This document shows, one piece after another, positions 1 through 9,537 of a stretch of DNA of 48,087 nt. The position numbers and the translations under genes were made by a program. This DNA comes from Verrucomicrobiota bacterium (GTDB lineage Bacteria; Verrucomicrobiota; Verrucomicrobiia; Limisphaerales; UBA1096), in contig JACNJE010000123.1 of NCBI GenBank assembly GCA_014382705.1, positions 1 to 48,087 of the forward strand, in the 5' to 3' direction. The notes under the pieces were generated by a model, which saw only the letters and a program-made list of their open reading frames with translations, searched no databases and was not told the DNA's origin. Numbering within the stretch: the stretch's first letter is position 1; each line of letters starts with the position of its first letter.

Positions 1-263
1 CGCCCGTGCGGTTGGTCCAGTGACCGGTGATCAACGCCGCCCGCGTCGGCGAACAGGTCGGGGCCACGTGGTAATCAGTGAGCCGCACGCTCTCCGAATG
101 TAATTGATCCAGATGCGGCGTTTTCAGGATCGGATTCCCATGACACGACAAATCGCCATAGCCCTGGTCATCGGTAATCACCAACACCACGTTGGGCCGT
201 TTGGCGGCCGAAACTGACAAGACACATACGAACAACACCAAAAATAAGTTGAATTTTCTCATA
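1..263 (-). CDS. Sulfatase (arylsulfatase family S1), N-terminal part, cut by window edge
   Basis: Read on the minus strand from ATG at 263, the protein starts with a hydrophobic signal peptide ([20 protein letters not shown]). It continues with the sulfatase opening [21 protein letters not shown], whose two aspartates are expected calcium ligands. Further on it has [15 protein letters not shown], which contains the C-x-P-x-R formylglycine motif. It is therefore a type I sulfatase, exported, that hydrolyses sulfate esters once the cysteine has been converted to formylglycine. Only about 87 residues are in the window; the substrate-specific part lies beyond position 1. It is divergent from the DUF1549/DUF1553 gene, with about 110 bp between the two starts. 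The family call is firm and the substrate unknown. Confidence 0.93.
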
Positions 264-376
264 AGAATTCGCCAAGAGAGAAAGCCCAAAAGTACTGGCG
301 GTCAATCATCAAGATCAGCGACCTTTTGTATTGTAACCACTTTGCAAGATTCATACTCTTCGCCAACGCTTTGGGA

Positions 377-2236
377 ATGGTTTTGGTCTGGAAAATATCC
401 GGGGTTCTGCTTGGCCTTGGCCGCTTGGCTTGGCTGGCCGCCTGGCTTGTTGTCACTTGGCCAAGCGCTGCAGCAGCCGATGGTGAAAAAACTGCTCCAA
501 TCGACTGGGAAAAGGCCCGCAAATGGTGGGCCTATCAGGCACCTCAAAAAAACGAACTCCCCTCAGTTTCAAACAGCGCTTGGCCAAGCCAACGCATCGA
601 CCATTTCATTCTGGCCAGACTGGATTCGGAAGAACTCACCCCCTCCCCCGAGACCACCAAACGCATACTTGCTAGACGGCTATATCTTGACCTGACCGGC
701 CTGCCCCCCACTCCGGCCGAGATGGCTGCGTTTCTCAGCGATGAAACCGGTGATGCCTATGAACGACTGGTTGAGGATCTCATGCAGCGCCGCGCGTTTG
801 GCGAACGCCTGGCTAGCATGTGGCTGAACAACGTCCGCTACGCCGAGGACCAGGCGCATCAGGTCGGTGCCAATACGGCGTTCTTTTATCCGAATGCTTA
901 TCGTTATCGCGAGTGGGTGATCGATGCCTTCAACAACGACATTCCCTACGACGATTTCATCCGCAAACAACTCGCGGCGGATCTGATCAAGGACACACCG
1001 GATGGAGACCTGCCAGCGCTGGGCTACATCGGGCTTGGCCATAAATATTACAATCGTGGTCGACTTGATGTGAAGGCCGAGGAATGGGCAGAGCAGGTCG
1101 ACACGCTCACCCGCTCGCTGTTGGGCCTGACCGTAGCCTGCGCCCAATGCCACGATCACAAATACGACGCCTTCACGCAAAAAGACTACTACGCGCTAGC
1201 TGGAATCTTCGCGAGCACCGACCTCGTCGACCGCATGGCTGACGGCAGCGAAATCAAGAAGGGCACTGAGGCGGCGAAGAAACGCATCGATACCATTCAC
1301 ATGGTGCACGACAAGAAACCGCAAAACCTGCACGTGTTCCTTCGGGGGAACCCCGAGACAAAGGGCGACGTCGTGCCACGCCGCTTTCTTCGCGTCCTGT
1401 CGGAAGGCGAGCCCAAGCCATTCACCCAAGGCACAGGCCGGCTGGAATTGGCCGAGTCAATCGTCTCGCCCGACAACCCCCTCACCGCTCGCGTGGTCGT
1501 CAATCGAGTCTGGTCGATGTTCTTCGGGCGCGGCCTCGTCACCACACCAAGCAACTTCGGTCTGCTCGGCGCCAAGCCAAGCCACCCCGCCCTCCTGGAC
1601 GATCTCGCCGTTCGGTTTATGGAAAACGGCTGGTCGATGAAACGGCTCATCCGCGAGATGGTCCTCTCCTCAACCTACCGCCAATGTTCCGACGAATCGG
1701 AAGCCAATCGGGCCATCGACCCAGGCAACACTCACCTGTGGCGGATGAACAGGCGGCGATTGAGCATCGAGCAATGGCGCGACTCGATCCTTGCCGCAGG
1801 CGACAACCTCGAGCGAACCGGCGGAAAGTCACTCGAGTTGACCGACAAAAAGAACGTTCGCCGAACGGTCTACGCCCGCGTCAGTCGAAAGAAACTGAAC
1901 GACATGTTGATGCAGTTCGACTATCCGGATCCCAACGTCCATGCAGCCAAGCGCTCCGCAACTACGACTGCGCTGCAAAAGTTATTCGTGATGAACAGCC
2001 GCTTTATGGTCGAGCAAGCCAAGCGCTTGGCCAAGCGCGTCACGGGCGACAACCCGGACGCTAGCGCCGAGCAGGTGCAATCCATCTACGACATCCTTTA
2101 CAACCGCAAGCCCAGCGCGGCCGAACTGAACTTGGCGCTTGGCTTTCTCCAACTGCCCGCTGAGAGTCGGCTTACCCGCTGGGAGCAATATTCGCACGCC
2201 TTGTTAGCCGCCAACGAGATGAGCTTCATCGATTAA
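377..2236 (+). CDS. Secreted DUF1549/DUF1553 (PSCyt2-PSD1) protein
   Basis: This is a 619-residue PVC-type secreted protein. After a signal peptide, with the cleavage region around WPSAAAA, comes the DUF1549 domain (LARRLYLDLTGLPPTPAE; RYAEDQAHQV). A haem-type C-x-x-C-H motif (CAQCHDHKYD) lies near residues 255-259, followed by the C-terminal DUF1553 domain (NPLTARVVVNRVW, FGRGLV, SSTYRQ). The domain pair is a hallmark of Planctomycetes and Verrucomicrobia; its biochemical role is not established, though it is often linked to polysaccharide use. I chose ATG 377; a TTG at 326 is also in frame. It ends in a TAATG overlap with the DUF1501 gene, so the two are probably co-translated. It is shorter than the paralogue at 41438-43909 because the central region is reduced. 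Three TTGGCCAA palindromes lie inside it, one of them in the signal peptide. Confidence 0.93.
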   Translation: MVLVWKISGVLLGLGRLAWLAAWLVVTWPSAAAADGEKTAPIDWEKARKWWAYQAPQKNELPSVSNSAWPSQRIDHFILARLDSEELTPSPETTKRILARRLYLDLTGLPPTPAEMAAFLSDETGDAYERLVEDLMQRRAFGERLASMWLNNVRYAEDQAHQVGANTAFFYPNAYRYREWVIDAFNNDIPYDDFIRKQLAADLIKDTPDGDLPALGYIGLGHKYYNRGRLDVKAEEWAEQVDTLTRSLLGLTVACAQCHDHKYDAFTQKDYYALAGIFASTDLVDRMADGSEIKKGTEAAKKRIDTIHMVHDKKPQNLHVFLRGNPETKGDVVPRRFLRVLSEGEPKPFTQGTGRLELAESIVSPDNPLTARVVVNRVWSMFFGRGLVTTPSNFGLLGAKPSHPALLDDLAVRFMENGWSMKRLIREMVLSSTYRQCSDESEANRAIDPGNTHLWRMNRRRLSIEQWRDSILAAGDNLERTGGKSLELTDKKNVRRTVYARVSRKKLNDMLMQFDYPDPNVHAAKRSATTTALQKLFVMNSRFMVEQAKRLAKRVTGDNPDASAEQVQSIYDILYNRKPSAAELNLALGFLQLPAESRLTRWEQYSHALLAANEMSFID

Positions 2237-3633
2237 TGAACGCCCCATTTTCAACCGAGATCAACCGGCGCGAAATGCTTCGCCGCTGCACGGCCGGTTT
2301 TGGCGCGCTTGGCTTGGCCGGGATGCTTGGCCAGGAACAGGCACGTGCCGCAGGGTCGCTTGGCCCGCACTTCGCGCCCCGGGCCAAGCGGGTGATCTTC
2401 CTGTTCATGAACGGTGGCCCGTCGCATGTCGACACGTTTGACCCCAAGCCGGCGCTGAAGAAACACGAAAACACCCAGCCGACCGGCAAGATTTACAAGA
2501 AGCCAAACTCGTCCGGCTTCATGCCGTCGCCGTTCGAGTTCAGGCCACACGGGCAAAGCAGAATCGAGGTCAGCGAATCGCTGCCGCACATCAGCCAAAT
2601 CATCGATGAGTGCTGCGTGATCCGCTCGATGTACACGGACATCCCCAACCACGAACCGGCCCTGCTGCAGATGCATACCGGCAACGTGCAACCGATCCGG
2701 CCCTCGATCGGGTCCTGGCTGCAGTACGGCCTCGGTTCATTGAATGACAACCTGCCGGGCTATGTCGTGCTGCGCCCCACGAACAAGATCGTCGTCGGCC
2801 CCGCGCTCTGGAGCAACAGCTTTCTCCCAGCCCAGCACCAAGCTGCGAGTGTCATTACCGCCGACATGAAAGTCGACAAACTGGTCGCCAACGTCCGCAA
2901 CACCAGCCTCACAAACCGTGAGCAGCGCCAGCAACTTGACCTGCTTAACCAGCTCAACCAACTGCACTTGGCCAAGCGAAACAACGACCTCGAATTAAAC
3001 GCGCAAATCAAAGCGATGGAGACCGCCTACCGCATGCAGTTCGAGGCGATGGACACGTTCGACGTCGAGAAGGAAAGCGCCGCCACCCGAGACAAGTATG
3101 GCCGCACCCCTTTTGCCAACTCCTGCCTGCTCGCCCGCCGGCTGGTCGAGAGCGGCGTCCGCTACATCGGCGTATATTACGTCAACAACGGCAACCAACC
3201 GTGGGACACGCATAAAAGCCACAACTCCGGCCACACCAAGCTTTGCGAAGACAGCGATAAGGCCACTGCCGCTCTCATTTCAGATCTAAAGGAGCGAGGC
3301 CTGCTCGAGGACACGCTGGTCATCTGGGGCGGTGAATTTGGCCGCACCCCATACGCACAGCAAAAAGACAAAAAGAACGTAGGGCGAGACCACCACAGCA
3401 CAGCGTTCTCGATGTTGCTTGCCGGTGGCGGCGTCCGGGGCGGCATGACCTACGGAACGAGCGATGAGTTCGGCATGCACGCGCAGGAAAACCGAATGCA
3501 TGTGCATGATTTTCACGCCACGATTTTGCATCTCATGGGCATCGACCATGAGAAACTAACCTACCGATGGAGTGGACGAGACTTCCGTTTAACGGATGTC
3601 CACGGCAATGTGGCACACGACATCATCGCCTAA
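2236..3633 (+). CDS. DUF1501 (sulfatase-fold) protein with Tat signal
   Basis: This 465-residue protein opens with a Tat-like signal ([20 protein letters not shown]) and continues with DUF1501 signatures: [18 protein letters not shown], the NHEP segment, and a C-terminal WGGEFGRTP and [10 protein letters not shown]. The family has an alkaline phosphatase/sulfatase-like fold, but no reaction is established for it. The start overlaps the stop of the DUF1553 gene by one base (TAATG), the usual arrangement of this pair in PVC genomes, and suggests that the two act together in the periplasm. One palindrome (2968-2975) encodes LAKR in the helix-rich middle. Confidence 0.94.
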   Translation: MNAPFSTEINRREMLRRCTAGFGALGLAGMLGQEQARAAGSLGPHFAPRAKRVIFLFMNGGPSHVDTFDPKPALKKHENTQPTGKIYKKPNSSGFMPSPFEFRPHGQSRIEVSESLPHISQIIDECCVIRSMYTDIPNHEPALLQMHTGNVQPIRPSIGSWLQYGLGSLNDNLPGYVVLRPTNKIVVGPALWSNSFLPAQHQAASVITADMKVDKLVANVRNTSLTNREQRQQLDLLNQLNQLHLAKRNNDLELNAQIKAMETAYRMQFEAMDTFDVEKESAATRDKYGRTPFANSCLLARRLVESGVRYIGVYYVNNGNQPWDTHKSHNSGHTKLCEDSDKATAALISDLKERGLLEDTLVIWGGEFGRTPYAQQKDKKNVGRDHHSTAFSMLLAGGGVRGGMTYGTSDEFGMHAQENRMHVHDFHATILHLMGIDHEKLTYRWSGRDFRLTDVHGNVAHDIIA

Positions 3634-3641
3634 AGCAAAAC

Positions 3642-4373
3642 GTGAAAAAGTCACCCGAAGGATTCACCCTCATCGAATTGCTGGTGGTGATCGCCATCAT
3701 CGCCATTCTTGCCAGCTTGCTGCTCCCGGCTTTGACCCGCTCAAAGGGTAAGGCGCGACAGGCCGTTTGCATGAGCAACCAAAAGCAACTTGGTCTCTCC
3801 ACCGCGATGTACGCGGAGGATTATGATGACAGGTTCCCTGTTTCAACCACACCCCACAGCGTACAGAATCATGCGAAATGGCTAACCAGCATGCATGACG
3901 CCGGCTACATGAGCACCATGGATCTTTTCTCTGACCCCGCCGATGTGGAGAGTCCCTTTAATATGATCAAGTTGAGAACTCGAAGGATCAAGGTGGGCGA
4001 CAGAAACAGGGAAATCGTCTTCTCATACGGGGCAAACGAGCAAATGATCGGCCCGTCTGATCAGCGGTACAAAAAAATCAGTCAGGTAACCGATCAGGAT
4101 AAAATATTCTTTTTTGGATGTGCCACCTACATGGTCGTCCCCCATTGGGATCATGAACGCGTCTACAACGCCAGCGGTCCACACCAGCCGAGCGCCTCGG
4201 CAAATCCACCCAACGAACTGTATGCCCGACACAACTCTGGAAAAAAGAATCGTGCCGATGAAAAGAGCAAGGGCGGCAGCAACATCACCTACGTGGATCT
4301 GCACTATGAATTTAAAAACCAAAAATATATCGACAGAAAACTTTGGTGGTATAAAAATCACAGACCCCTTTGA
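3642..4373 (+). CDS. Type II secretion/pilin-like protein with prepilin cleavage motif
   Basis: The protein (243 residues) begins with a short basic leader and the classic prepilin peptidase site, [19 protein letters not shown], with cleavage after G and E at +5, followed by the hydrophobic N-terminal helix. The rest looks like the large PVC family of H-X9-DG-type pseudopilins. The end has [14 protein letters not shown] where most relatives have a DGH motif. I chose GTG 3642 because it gives a normal six-residue leader; an upstream start would add residues encoded within the DUF1501 gene. The stop overlaps the next ATG (TGATG), so it is in an operon with the sugar isomerase gene. Such proteins are abundant in Verrucomicrobiota and their role is mostly unknown. 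Confidence 0.85.
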   Translation: MKKSPEGFTLIELLVVIAIIAILASLLLPALTRSKGKARQAVCMSNQKQLGLSTAMYAEDYDDRFPVSTTPHSVQNHAKWLTSMHDAGYMSTMDLFSDPADVESPFNMIKLRTRRIKVGDRNREIVFSYGANEQMIGPSDQRYKKISQVTDQDKIFFFGCATYMVVPHWDHERVYNASGPHQPSASANPPNELYARHNSGKKNRADEKSKGGSNITYVDLHYEFKNQKYIDRKLWWYKNHRPL

Positions 4374-5266
4374 TGCTTATGAATACACGACACATCACTC
4401 GACGACGTTTCATCAACACCACCCTGACCACGGCCGCTGCGGCCGGCGCCACTTGGTTTGATGTTCCGCAAATCCTCGCAGCCAAGGGCAAAAAAGCTGC
4501 CATGAAAAAATACGGTGGCTTCCCGATGGGCATCCAGAGCTTTTCCCTTCGCGGATTTGGCGTGGATGGTGCGATGGAGCAAACCAACAAGCTTGGCCTA
4601 CACTTTATCGAGTTTTTCGGCGCCCATTTCCCCATCACCAAGGACAAGATCAAGATTGGGGAGATGAACAAAAAACTGGCCAAGTACGACATGACCATCA
4701 ATGCCCACGGGGTCAATGGCTTCGGGTCCGACCACACGAAAAACGAGGCAACCTTTCAGTTCGCGAAGATGGCAGGCATCAAAAACATTTCGGCGAACCC
4801 CTCGCCGGACTCGTTCGACAGCCTCGACAAGCTCGTCGCGAAGTACGACATTCGCATCGCCATTCACAACCACGGGCCGGGAGCGCTATACGACAAGATT
4901 GAGGACGGTCTCAAGGCGGTCAAGGGGCACGACAAACGCATAGGGTTTTGTGCAGACCTGGGTCACTACATCCGCTCGGGCGAAGACCCGGTCGAGGTCA
5001 TCCACAAACTCGGCAGTCGCCTGTATGGGATTCACCTAAAGGATTTTGCCGAGCAGAAAAAGCGGACGCACGGCGTAATCATCGGCAAGGGCCACCTCGA
5101 TGTTGCGGGCGTTTTCAAGGCGTTGAAGAAAGTGAAATTTCCTGCTGACGGTGCGCTGAGCCTCGAGTACGAGGAATCACCGAATGATCATCCCAAGCTA
5201 CTGGGTGACATTCGCGAATGCTTGGCCATCGCCGCAGAGGGTGCCCAGATGGCAGCGAAGGGATAA
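4373..5266 (+). CDS. Sugar phosphate isomerase/epimerase (xylose isomerase-like TIM barrel), Tat signal
   Basis: About 297 residues. The N-terminus carries a twin-arginine signal (TRRRFINTTLTTAAAAG). It then has the AP-endonuclease-2/xylose-isomerase barrel: QSFSLRGFGV, IEFFGAHFP, IRIAIHNHGPG, FCADLGHYIRSGEDP, YGIHLKDF and LSLEYEES, with the His, Asp and Glu residues expected to bind the metal. It is likely exported and acts on a sugar or sugar acid; the substrate is not predictable. ATG 4373 overlaps the preceding stop; ATG 4379 is an alternative. A strong bidirectional terminator follows. Confidence 0.9.
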   Translation: MLMNTRHITRRRFINTTLTTAAAAGATWFDVPQILAAKGKKAAMKKYGGFPMGIQSFSLRGFGVDGAMEQTNKLGLHFIEFFGAHFPITKDKIKIGEMNKKLAKYDMTINAHGVNGFGSDHTKNEATFQFAKMAGIKNISANPSPDSFDSLDKLVAKYDIRIAIHNHGPGALYDKIEDGLKAVKGHDKRIGFCADLGHYIRSGEDPVEVIHKLGSRLYGIHLKDFAEQKKRTHGVIIGKGHLDVAGVFKALKKVKFPADGALSLEYEESPNDHPKLLGDIRECLAIAAEGAQMAAKG

Positions 5267-5282
5267 TCCATTTCCATGAAAC

Positions 5283-5320
5283 AAAACAAAAACGGGCTCA
5301 TACGAGCCCGTTTTTTATTT
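5283..5320. terminator. Bidirectional Rho-independent terminator
   Basis: A perfect 9-bp stem AACGGGCTC (5291-5299) and GAGCCCGTT (5304-5312) with loop ATAC is flanked by an A-rich tract upstream and a T-run (5311-5316 and beyond) downstream. It lies exactly between two convergent genes, so it can terminate both. Confidence 0.92.
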
Positions 5321-6264
5321 CAAATGCGTTTGTAATGTGGTTCAGCTATTCCAAGGAGATGCTTGTCCATTCGGTCGTGAATCTCCTTGATTCGGTCGCG
5401 ATTGCCACCGCTCACCTCGGCGGTGGACCAACCGGTGAAACCGATCTCGCCAAGCGCATTACGGACATCCGGCCAGTCGACGTCGCCGTCGCCAATCTTG
5501 CAGAAACCGTTCGACTTGCCCCAGTCCTTAACGTCCAGCTTCACAATTCGTTTGCCAAGCGTGCGAATCCACTCAGCCGGTTTGCCAAAACGCTGATGGT
5601 TGCCAATATCAAAATAACTTCCCACCCAAGGGCTGTTGATCTCGTCCAGGTACTTGGCCAATAGATCGGCGGATTGGTTGTTGTCGCCTTTCGGGTCGTA
5701 CAGGAAACCGTTCCAGACATTCTCGATCAAAATGTGGATGCCCAGTTTTGCGGCCAATGACAGCGCCCAGTGAATCTGCTCGATCGAGCGATCCCAAACT
5801 TGCTGGTGATTCTCATTCTCCGCATTGCGTACGTCGCCCGGCACCAGCAACACCGCCGAACCGCCAACCAAATGAGTGTCGCTGATAGCCGTCCAAAGGC
5901 CATCGAGCCCCTTCCGGCGCGTCTTGGGATCCGGCGAGGAGAGCCGTGTGCCCCAGTGGATCGAATCGACAACGCCGTGTATCGGGAGGCCGGTTTCGCG
6001 ACTGGCGGCCAGGGCTTCCTTTTTGTCGACGCCGCCCGGGCTGTTGAGTTCCACCCCGTCGTAACCGATCTCCTTAAGCAGATTGAACTTTTCGGCGATG
6101 GAGATTCTCTCGTTGAACATGCCGAACTTGATCGACTTGAGAATGCGTGACTTGAGGCGCGGCTTGTCGTCGGCCGACTGGCCAAGCGCCGGCAGCGCTG
6201 TGGCGGCCAAAGCCAAGCCGCCGGCTTTCCCGAAGTCGCGGCGGTTGATGGTTGTCTCGCTCAT
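5320..6264 (-). CDS. Sugar phosphate isomerase/epimerase, Tat signal
   Basis: A 314-residue TIM-barrel protein. The Tat signal is NRRDFGKAGGLALAATALPALG. Barrel landmarks are GYDGVELNSPGG, IHGVVDSIHWG, IHILIENVWNGFLYDP, VGSYFDIGNHQRFG, VKLDVKDWG and STAEVSGG, giving the Glu, Asp, His and Glu positions of a metal-dependent hexulose isomerase or epimerase (TIM AP-endonuclease-2 superfamily). The chosen start is ATG 6264, four bases after the stop of the upstream oxidoreductase, so the two are likely to be translationally coupled. The partner oxidoreductase suggests a two-step conversion of an unusual sugar, which is an inference. It is only distantly similar to the isomerase at 4373-5266. Confidence 0.9.
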   Translation of the reverse strand: MSETTINRRDFGKAGGLALAATALPALGQSADDKPRLKSRILKSIKFGMFNERISIAEKFNLLKEIGYDGVELNSPGGVDKKEALAASRETGLPIHGVVDSIHWGTRLSSPDPKTRRKGLDGLWTAISDTHLVGGSAVLLVPGDVRNAENENHQQVWDRSIEQIHWALSLAAKLGIHILIENVWNGFLYDPKGDNNQSADLLAKYLDEINSPWVGSYFDIGNHQRFGKPAEWIRTLGKRIVKLDVKDWGKSNGFCKIGDGDVDWPDVRNALGEIGFTGWSTAEVSGGNRDRIKEIHDRMDKHLLGIAEPHYKRI

Positions 6265-6268
6265 CGCT

Positions 6269-7573
6269 TTAAACAAACGGCGTGATGCCCGGCTTGGCCA
6301 ACGGCGGCGGGGTGTGCTTGCCGGTTTCCCAATTCATCTCTTTCGGGAAGCGGTCTTCCTTGGCGTTGAGCGCCTGTTCGTAGGTGATCTGCTTGCCGGT
6401 GTACGCGGCGGTGCGGCCCATGACCGCCATCATGGTGCTGAGGGCCATGCGGTCGCCGTTGTTGATCGGGTTGCCGGCGCGGATTGACTCGAACAACTCG
6501 TTGTGCTCGACCTGATACATGTTCTCGCGCTTGCCTTCGTAGGTCCAGCGGCCCTTGGCATTCTCAACGTAAACGCCACGCGCAATGTCAGCACGTCCCT
6601 TTGTGCCGAGCAGATAGTCGCTGTTCTCGTTGTGGCAACGACTCTGCTGACGCTGAGCCATGAAGGCCCGCACCCCATCTGGGTACAAGTAGTTGACCTC
6701 GATGTGGTCGAAGATATTGCCGCTGTGGTTCGGGATGCCGCGACCGCCGACAGCGGTGCAGCTCAAGGGCGGCTCGTCCCGCATCACCCAGGCGATCTTG
6801 TCAACACTGTGAACGGCCTGCTCAACGAGGCCGTCGCCGCCGAGCCAGGCAAAGTTGTACCAATTGCGCACCTGCCACTCGATGTCACTCCACTCCGGCT
6901 TGCGAGCGGTGTCCGGCTGCATCGGCTTGACTGGCCCGGTGAGATACGTGGCGTAAATCGACCGCACGTCCCCGATCTCGCCGCCGAGAACGCGCTCGTA
7001 AAAGGCGCGCCGCTCAAGGTCATACCGCCAGCAAAAGCCGGCGACAATCGCCAGGTTTTTCTGCTTTGAAATCTTCACCGACTCCATGATGGATCGCACG
7101 CCGGGCGCGTCGGTGGCCATCGGTTTCTCAATGAAACAATGCTTGCCGGCCTCGACCACGGCGCGGAACTGCACCGGCCGGAAGCCCGGCGGCGTCGCGA
7201 GAATCACCAGATCCACCCCGCTGTCGATCAGCTTTTGATACGCATCCAGTCCAACGAACTGGTGCGGCACATCCACTTTTTTCTCATGCCGCTTCTTCAG
7301 GCCGGTCACGGCCCGCTCGACCTTTTCCGGGAACACGTCCGCCACGGCGGTCAGCTTGACGTTGTCATCGGCCGTGAGCGCCTGGTTGGCCGCTCCCGTG
7401 CCTCGGCCCCCGCAGCCAACCAGCCCGACGCGAATCGTGTCGCTGTTTTGACCGTAGGCGCTGCCGCGTGAAATCAAGCCCAGCGTGGCGGCACTGGCCA
7501 CAGCGGCGCTCGAGGAAGTCTTGAGAAAATCCCTGCGGGAGGTCCCGTCGTCTGATGTCGATTTGTGTGTCAT
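6269..7573 (-). CDS. Gfo/Idh/MocA family NAD(P)-dependent oxidoreductase, Tat signal
   Basis: 434 residues. A Tat signal (SRRDFLKTSSSAAVASAATLG) is followed by a Rossmann fold, IRVGLVGCGGRGTG, and the family's catalytic EKP-type segment KHCFIEKPMA. The C-terminal substrate domain has NWYNFAWLGGDGLVEQAVHSVDK, a typical exported PVC version. It probably oxidises or epimerises a sugar derivative with a tightly bound NAD(P). The ATG at 7573 is clear. It is first in a minus-strand unit with the isomerase at 5320-6264. Confidence 0.94.
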   Translation of the reverse strand: MTHKSTSDDGTSRRDFLKTSSSAAVASAATLGLISRGSAYGQNSDTIRVGLVGCGGRGTGAANQALTADDNVKLTAVADVFPEKVERAVTGLKKRHEKKVDVPHQFVGLDAYQKLIDSGVDLVILATPPGFRPVQFRAVVEAGKHCFIEKPMATDAPGVRSIMESVKISKQKNLAIVAGFCWRYDLERRAFYERVLGGEIGDVRSIYATYLTGPVKPMQPDTARKPEWSDIEWQVRNWYNFAWLGGDGLVEQAVHSVDKIAWVMRDEPPLSCTAVGGRGIPNHSGNIFDHIEVNYLYPDGVRAFMAQRQQSRCHNENSDYLLGTKGRADIARGVYVENAKGRWTYEGKRENMYQVEHNELFESIRAGNPINNGDRMALSTMMAVMGRTAAYTGKQITYEQALNAKEDRFPKEMNWETGKHTPPPLAKPGITPFV

Positions 7574-7625
7574 GGCAGGTTATCAAAGGGAGTCGAAACT
7601 ACGCCCCACCGGAGCCGGGCGCAAG

Positions 7626-7644
7626 CCAAGCGCTTGGCCAAGCG
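7626..7644. repeat. Intergenic copy of the TTGGCCAA palindrome
   Basis: The palindrome family appears here as CCAAGCGCTTGGCCAAGCG, in the 124-bp gap between the oxidoreductase gene and the NIPSNAP gene, outside any coding sequence. It shows that the repeat does not need a coding context. Confidence 0.85.
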
Positions 7645-7697
7645 GCAAACAAAGTGACTGCGGCCGATCGGGCTTTCTTCAAAAAAGCCAGGTGGGA

Positions 7698-8117
7698 CTA
7701 CTTGATTTTGGAGAAGTCCGTCCCGGTGAGAAAGTCGCTCACGATTTTCTTCACCAAGCGGCCGTCCTTGGTCGATGCCTTGAAGGCTTTTTGCCAGGCC
7801 GGGTCGGCCAAAAACGCCTTAAACGCCTTGTTCCGCGCCTCGCGACTGGGGAATGCCAGCATATAAACGAGCTTGTTCTCCTTGTTGTCGCTTGGCACCC
7901 AGTAGCCGACATTGGTCATGCCGTGCTTCTCGAACAGTGCCACCGTGTGGTCGCGAAACCGGGCCAGCAACGCGTCGAGCTTGCCCTCGTTCGCATAGTA
8001 GGTGCGAATCTCGAAAACGCGGTTTTTCTCCTCAGCCCGGGCAGAGTCCCAACCGGCGATCGGGCTACAAAAAAACGCAGCCGCCAACAACAATAGACAA
8101 TGGATTTTTTTTAACAT
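7698..8117 (-). CDS. Secreted NIPSNAP family protein
   Basis: 139 residues: signal peptide MLKKIHCLLLLAAAFFCSPIAG, then a NIPSNAP ferredoxin-like dimer domain (FEIRTYYANEGKLDALLARFRDH, LFEKHGMTNVGYWVP, NKLVYMLAFPSREARNKAFKAFLADP, WQKAF). NIPSNAP domains are small barrel dimers related to antibiotic-biosynthesis monooxygenases; the role of secreted PVC versions is unknown. I chose ATG 8117 because it gives a complete signal peptide. Confidence 0.9.
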   Translation of the reverse strand: MLKKIHCLLLLAAAFFCSPIAGWDSARAEEKNRVFEIRTYYANEGKLDALLARFRDHTVALFEKHGMTNVGYWVPSDNKENKLVYMLAFPSREARNKAFKAFLADPAWQKAFKASTKDGRLVKKIVSDFLTGTDFSKIK

Positions 8118-8170
8118 GGCTTGTATCGCTCCGGGGGCATCGCAACACCCACCACCCCGTCTGTCAAAGG

Positions 8171-9166
8171 CTAATTGCGGCTGCGCCGCCTGGTCTTGGC
8201 TCGGAGATCCCACGCCTCGACCCATTTTTCCCGGGTGAACTTCATGCCGAAATCGCTGACGAGCCGCTGGCTGAAATCGGCGAGATGACCGGCACCGTAA
8301 AATATCCCGATCCGTTTTTTGCCCTTGGCCAACTGCTCGCGCAGCACGTCCAGTGCGATGAGATTGCGCTCGGTGATGATGGTCGTCCCCTTCTCGCCGC
8401 CGAGATTGTTAAAAAGATCCGTCGTGGCGAACTGCTGCGCCATCACCCGCTTCAGCGCCAGCTCGCGGTTGCTGGAGAAAAACGCGAACAACAGCGCGAA
8501 ATCGTTCGCGCCCCCCTGCTTGTTCGCCCGCTGCTGCGCCAGCCCCTCCATGAACAGCTGCATGAACATCGTGAAAAACGACTCGCCGCGTTCCTTCATT
8601 TTCTGGGCGAACTCCTCCGGCGACATGTCGGCGTGCACCATGTTGGGCGCGTCGTAGTCGATGTCGTCGAGCTGGAACGACAGCCCGAGCATATCCTTCG
8701 CCCCAAGCTGCATCCCGCCGATCACCGTCATGCCTGCCTCGAACCCCTTATCTTCCGGAACGGAAGGAGCCTCAACATCGGCCAGCTTCGACGAGGGCCG
8801 GTCGCGATCCTTCCAGCGACGCGGCGCGCCGCCGGCTTCATCCTTCTCCGCCACCATCTCGTACAGCAGCGCATCGTATTTTTTGAAACTGCGGTCGAGT
8901 TTTTGGAAATAGGCCTTGTCGCCGATGTGGATCGCGCCGATGAGATCGACCGTCACGCCGGCCTTGGCCAACTGCTCGTCCGTCGGCACGAACCGGAGGA
9001 TCGGCGTATCTAGCGACTGCGGCACACGCGGCCGCTCCGGGTTCATCGTCATGCGGATGTACTTCTCGGGCAGCTCCGCCGCCGGCTTGGCCTCCTCCGC
9101 AGCCCAAGCACCAACCCCGCCCATCAGCACCAACCCAACCAGCCAACCTGTCCATCGCGCCCTCAT
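8171..9166 (-). CDS. TraB/GumN-like (Tiki-type) secreted protein
   Basis: 331 residues. A signal peptide (MRARWTGWLVGLVLMGGVGAWA) is followed by VDLIGAIHIGDKAYFQKLDR, the first G-x-x-H motif, then DALLYEMVAE with a conserved Glu. Near the C-terminus are TTIITERNLIALDVLREQL and IGIFYGAGHLADF, the second G-x-x-H motif. The spaced GxxH pair with E and R is the signature of the TraB/GumN/Tiki superfamily of putative metalloproteases. The middle section, with DPAPNMVHADMSPEEFAQKM-like sequence and two methionine-rich helices, is variable in this family. Catalytic activity is inferred, not shown. Confidence 0.83.
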   Translation of the reverse strand: MRARWTGWLVGLVLMGGVGAWAAEEAKPAAELPEKYIRMTMNPERPRVPQSLDTPILRFVPTDEQLAKAGVTVDLIGAIHIGDKAYFQKLDRSFKKYDALLYEMVAEKDEAGGAPRRWKDRDRPSSKLADVEAPSVPEDKGFEAGMTVIGGMQLGAKDMLGLSFQLDDIDYDAPNMVHADMSPEEFAQKMKERGESFFTMFMQLFMEGLAQQRANKQGGANDFALLFAFFSSNRELALKRVMAQQFATTDLFNNLGGEKGTTIITERNLIALDVLREQLAKGKKRIGIFYGAGHLADFSQRLVSDFGMKFTREKWVEAWDLRAKTRRRSRN

Positions 9167-9192
9167 TTGCCGGCAAGCTACCCTGCTTCACC

Positions 9193-9212
9193 GCAAATTA
9201 CCCTCCTAAAAT
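9193..9212. repeat. Left copy of a direct repeat flanking the RelE-type module
   Basis: Reads GCAAATTACCCTCCTAAAAT on the + strand. A near copy with A to G and T to C changes is at 9779-9798. The two copies lie about 586 bp apart and bracket exactly the toxin and antitoxin genes. Confidence 0.7.
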
Positions 9213-9270
9213 ACCGGCGAGATGCCAGCCGATCGCAGGTTAAAACCGGGTCTCCCCACAAGACAAACTG

Positions 9271-9537
9271 TTATAGAAAATAACGGTATATATCGCGGCG
9301 GTGGAGTACCCGATAAAAGGTGATCTTCCCGTTCTCAAACTTGAACCCAACCCGGTAATTGCCGAATCTTTTTCGGAAGTAAGCGGGATAGCCTGTAATT
9401 TTGACGACTTGGCCAAGGTCGGGCAGGGAATCGGCGGTTGGAGCCACTTTAAGTGCGAATATCTGGATTCGCGATCTGAATTCCAGAGGCAGTTTTTGAA
9501 GGTCTTTGAGGAACGTCTTCTTGTAGGCCGTATCCAT
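9271..9537 (-). CDS. RelE/ParE-type toxin
   Basis: 88 residues. The pattern YKKTFLKDLQKLPLEFRSRIQIFALKV, with VVKITGYPAYFRKRFGNYRVGFKFENGKITFYRVLHRRDIYRYF, matches the RelE/ParE superfamily: a basic surface, the Y-R-V-x-F strand and a late HRRDIYR motif typical of mRNA interferases. The start ATG 9537 overlaps the antitoxin stop (TGATG), so the pair is co-translated. It probably cleaves mRNA on the ribosome unless held by its antitoxin; gyrase inhibition (ParE type) cannot be excluded. Confidence 0.87.
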   Translation of the reverse strand: MDTAYKKTFLKDLQKLPLEFRSRIQIFALKVAPTADSLPDLGQVVKITGYPAYFRKRFGNYRVGFKFENGKITFYRVLHRRDIYRYFL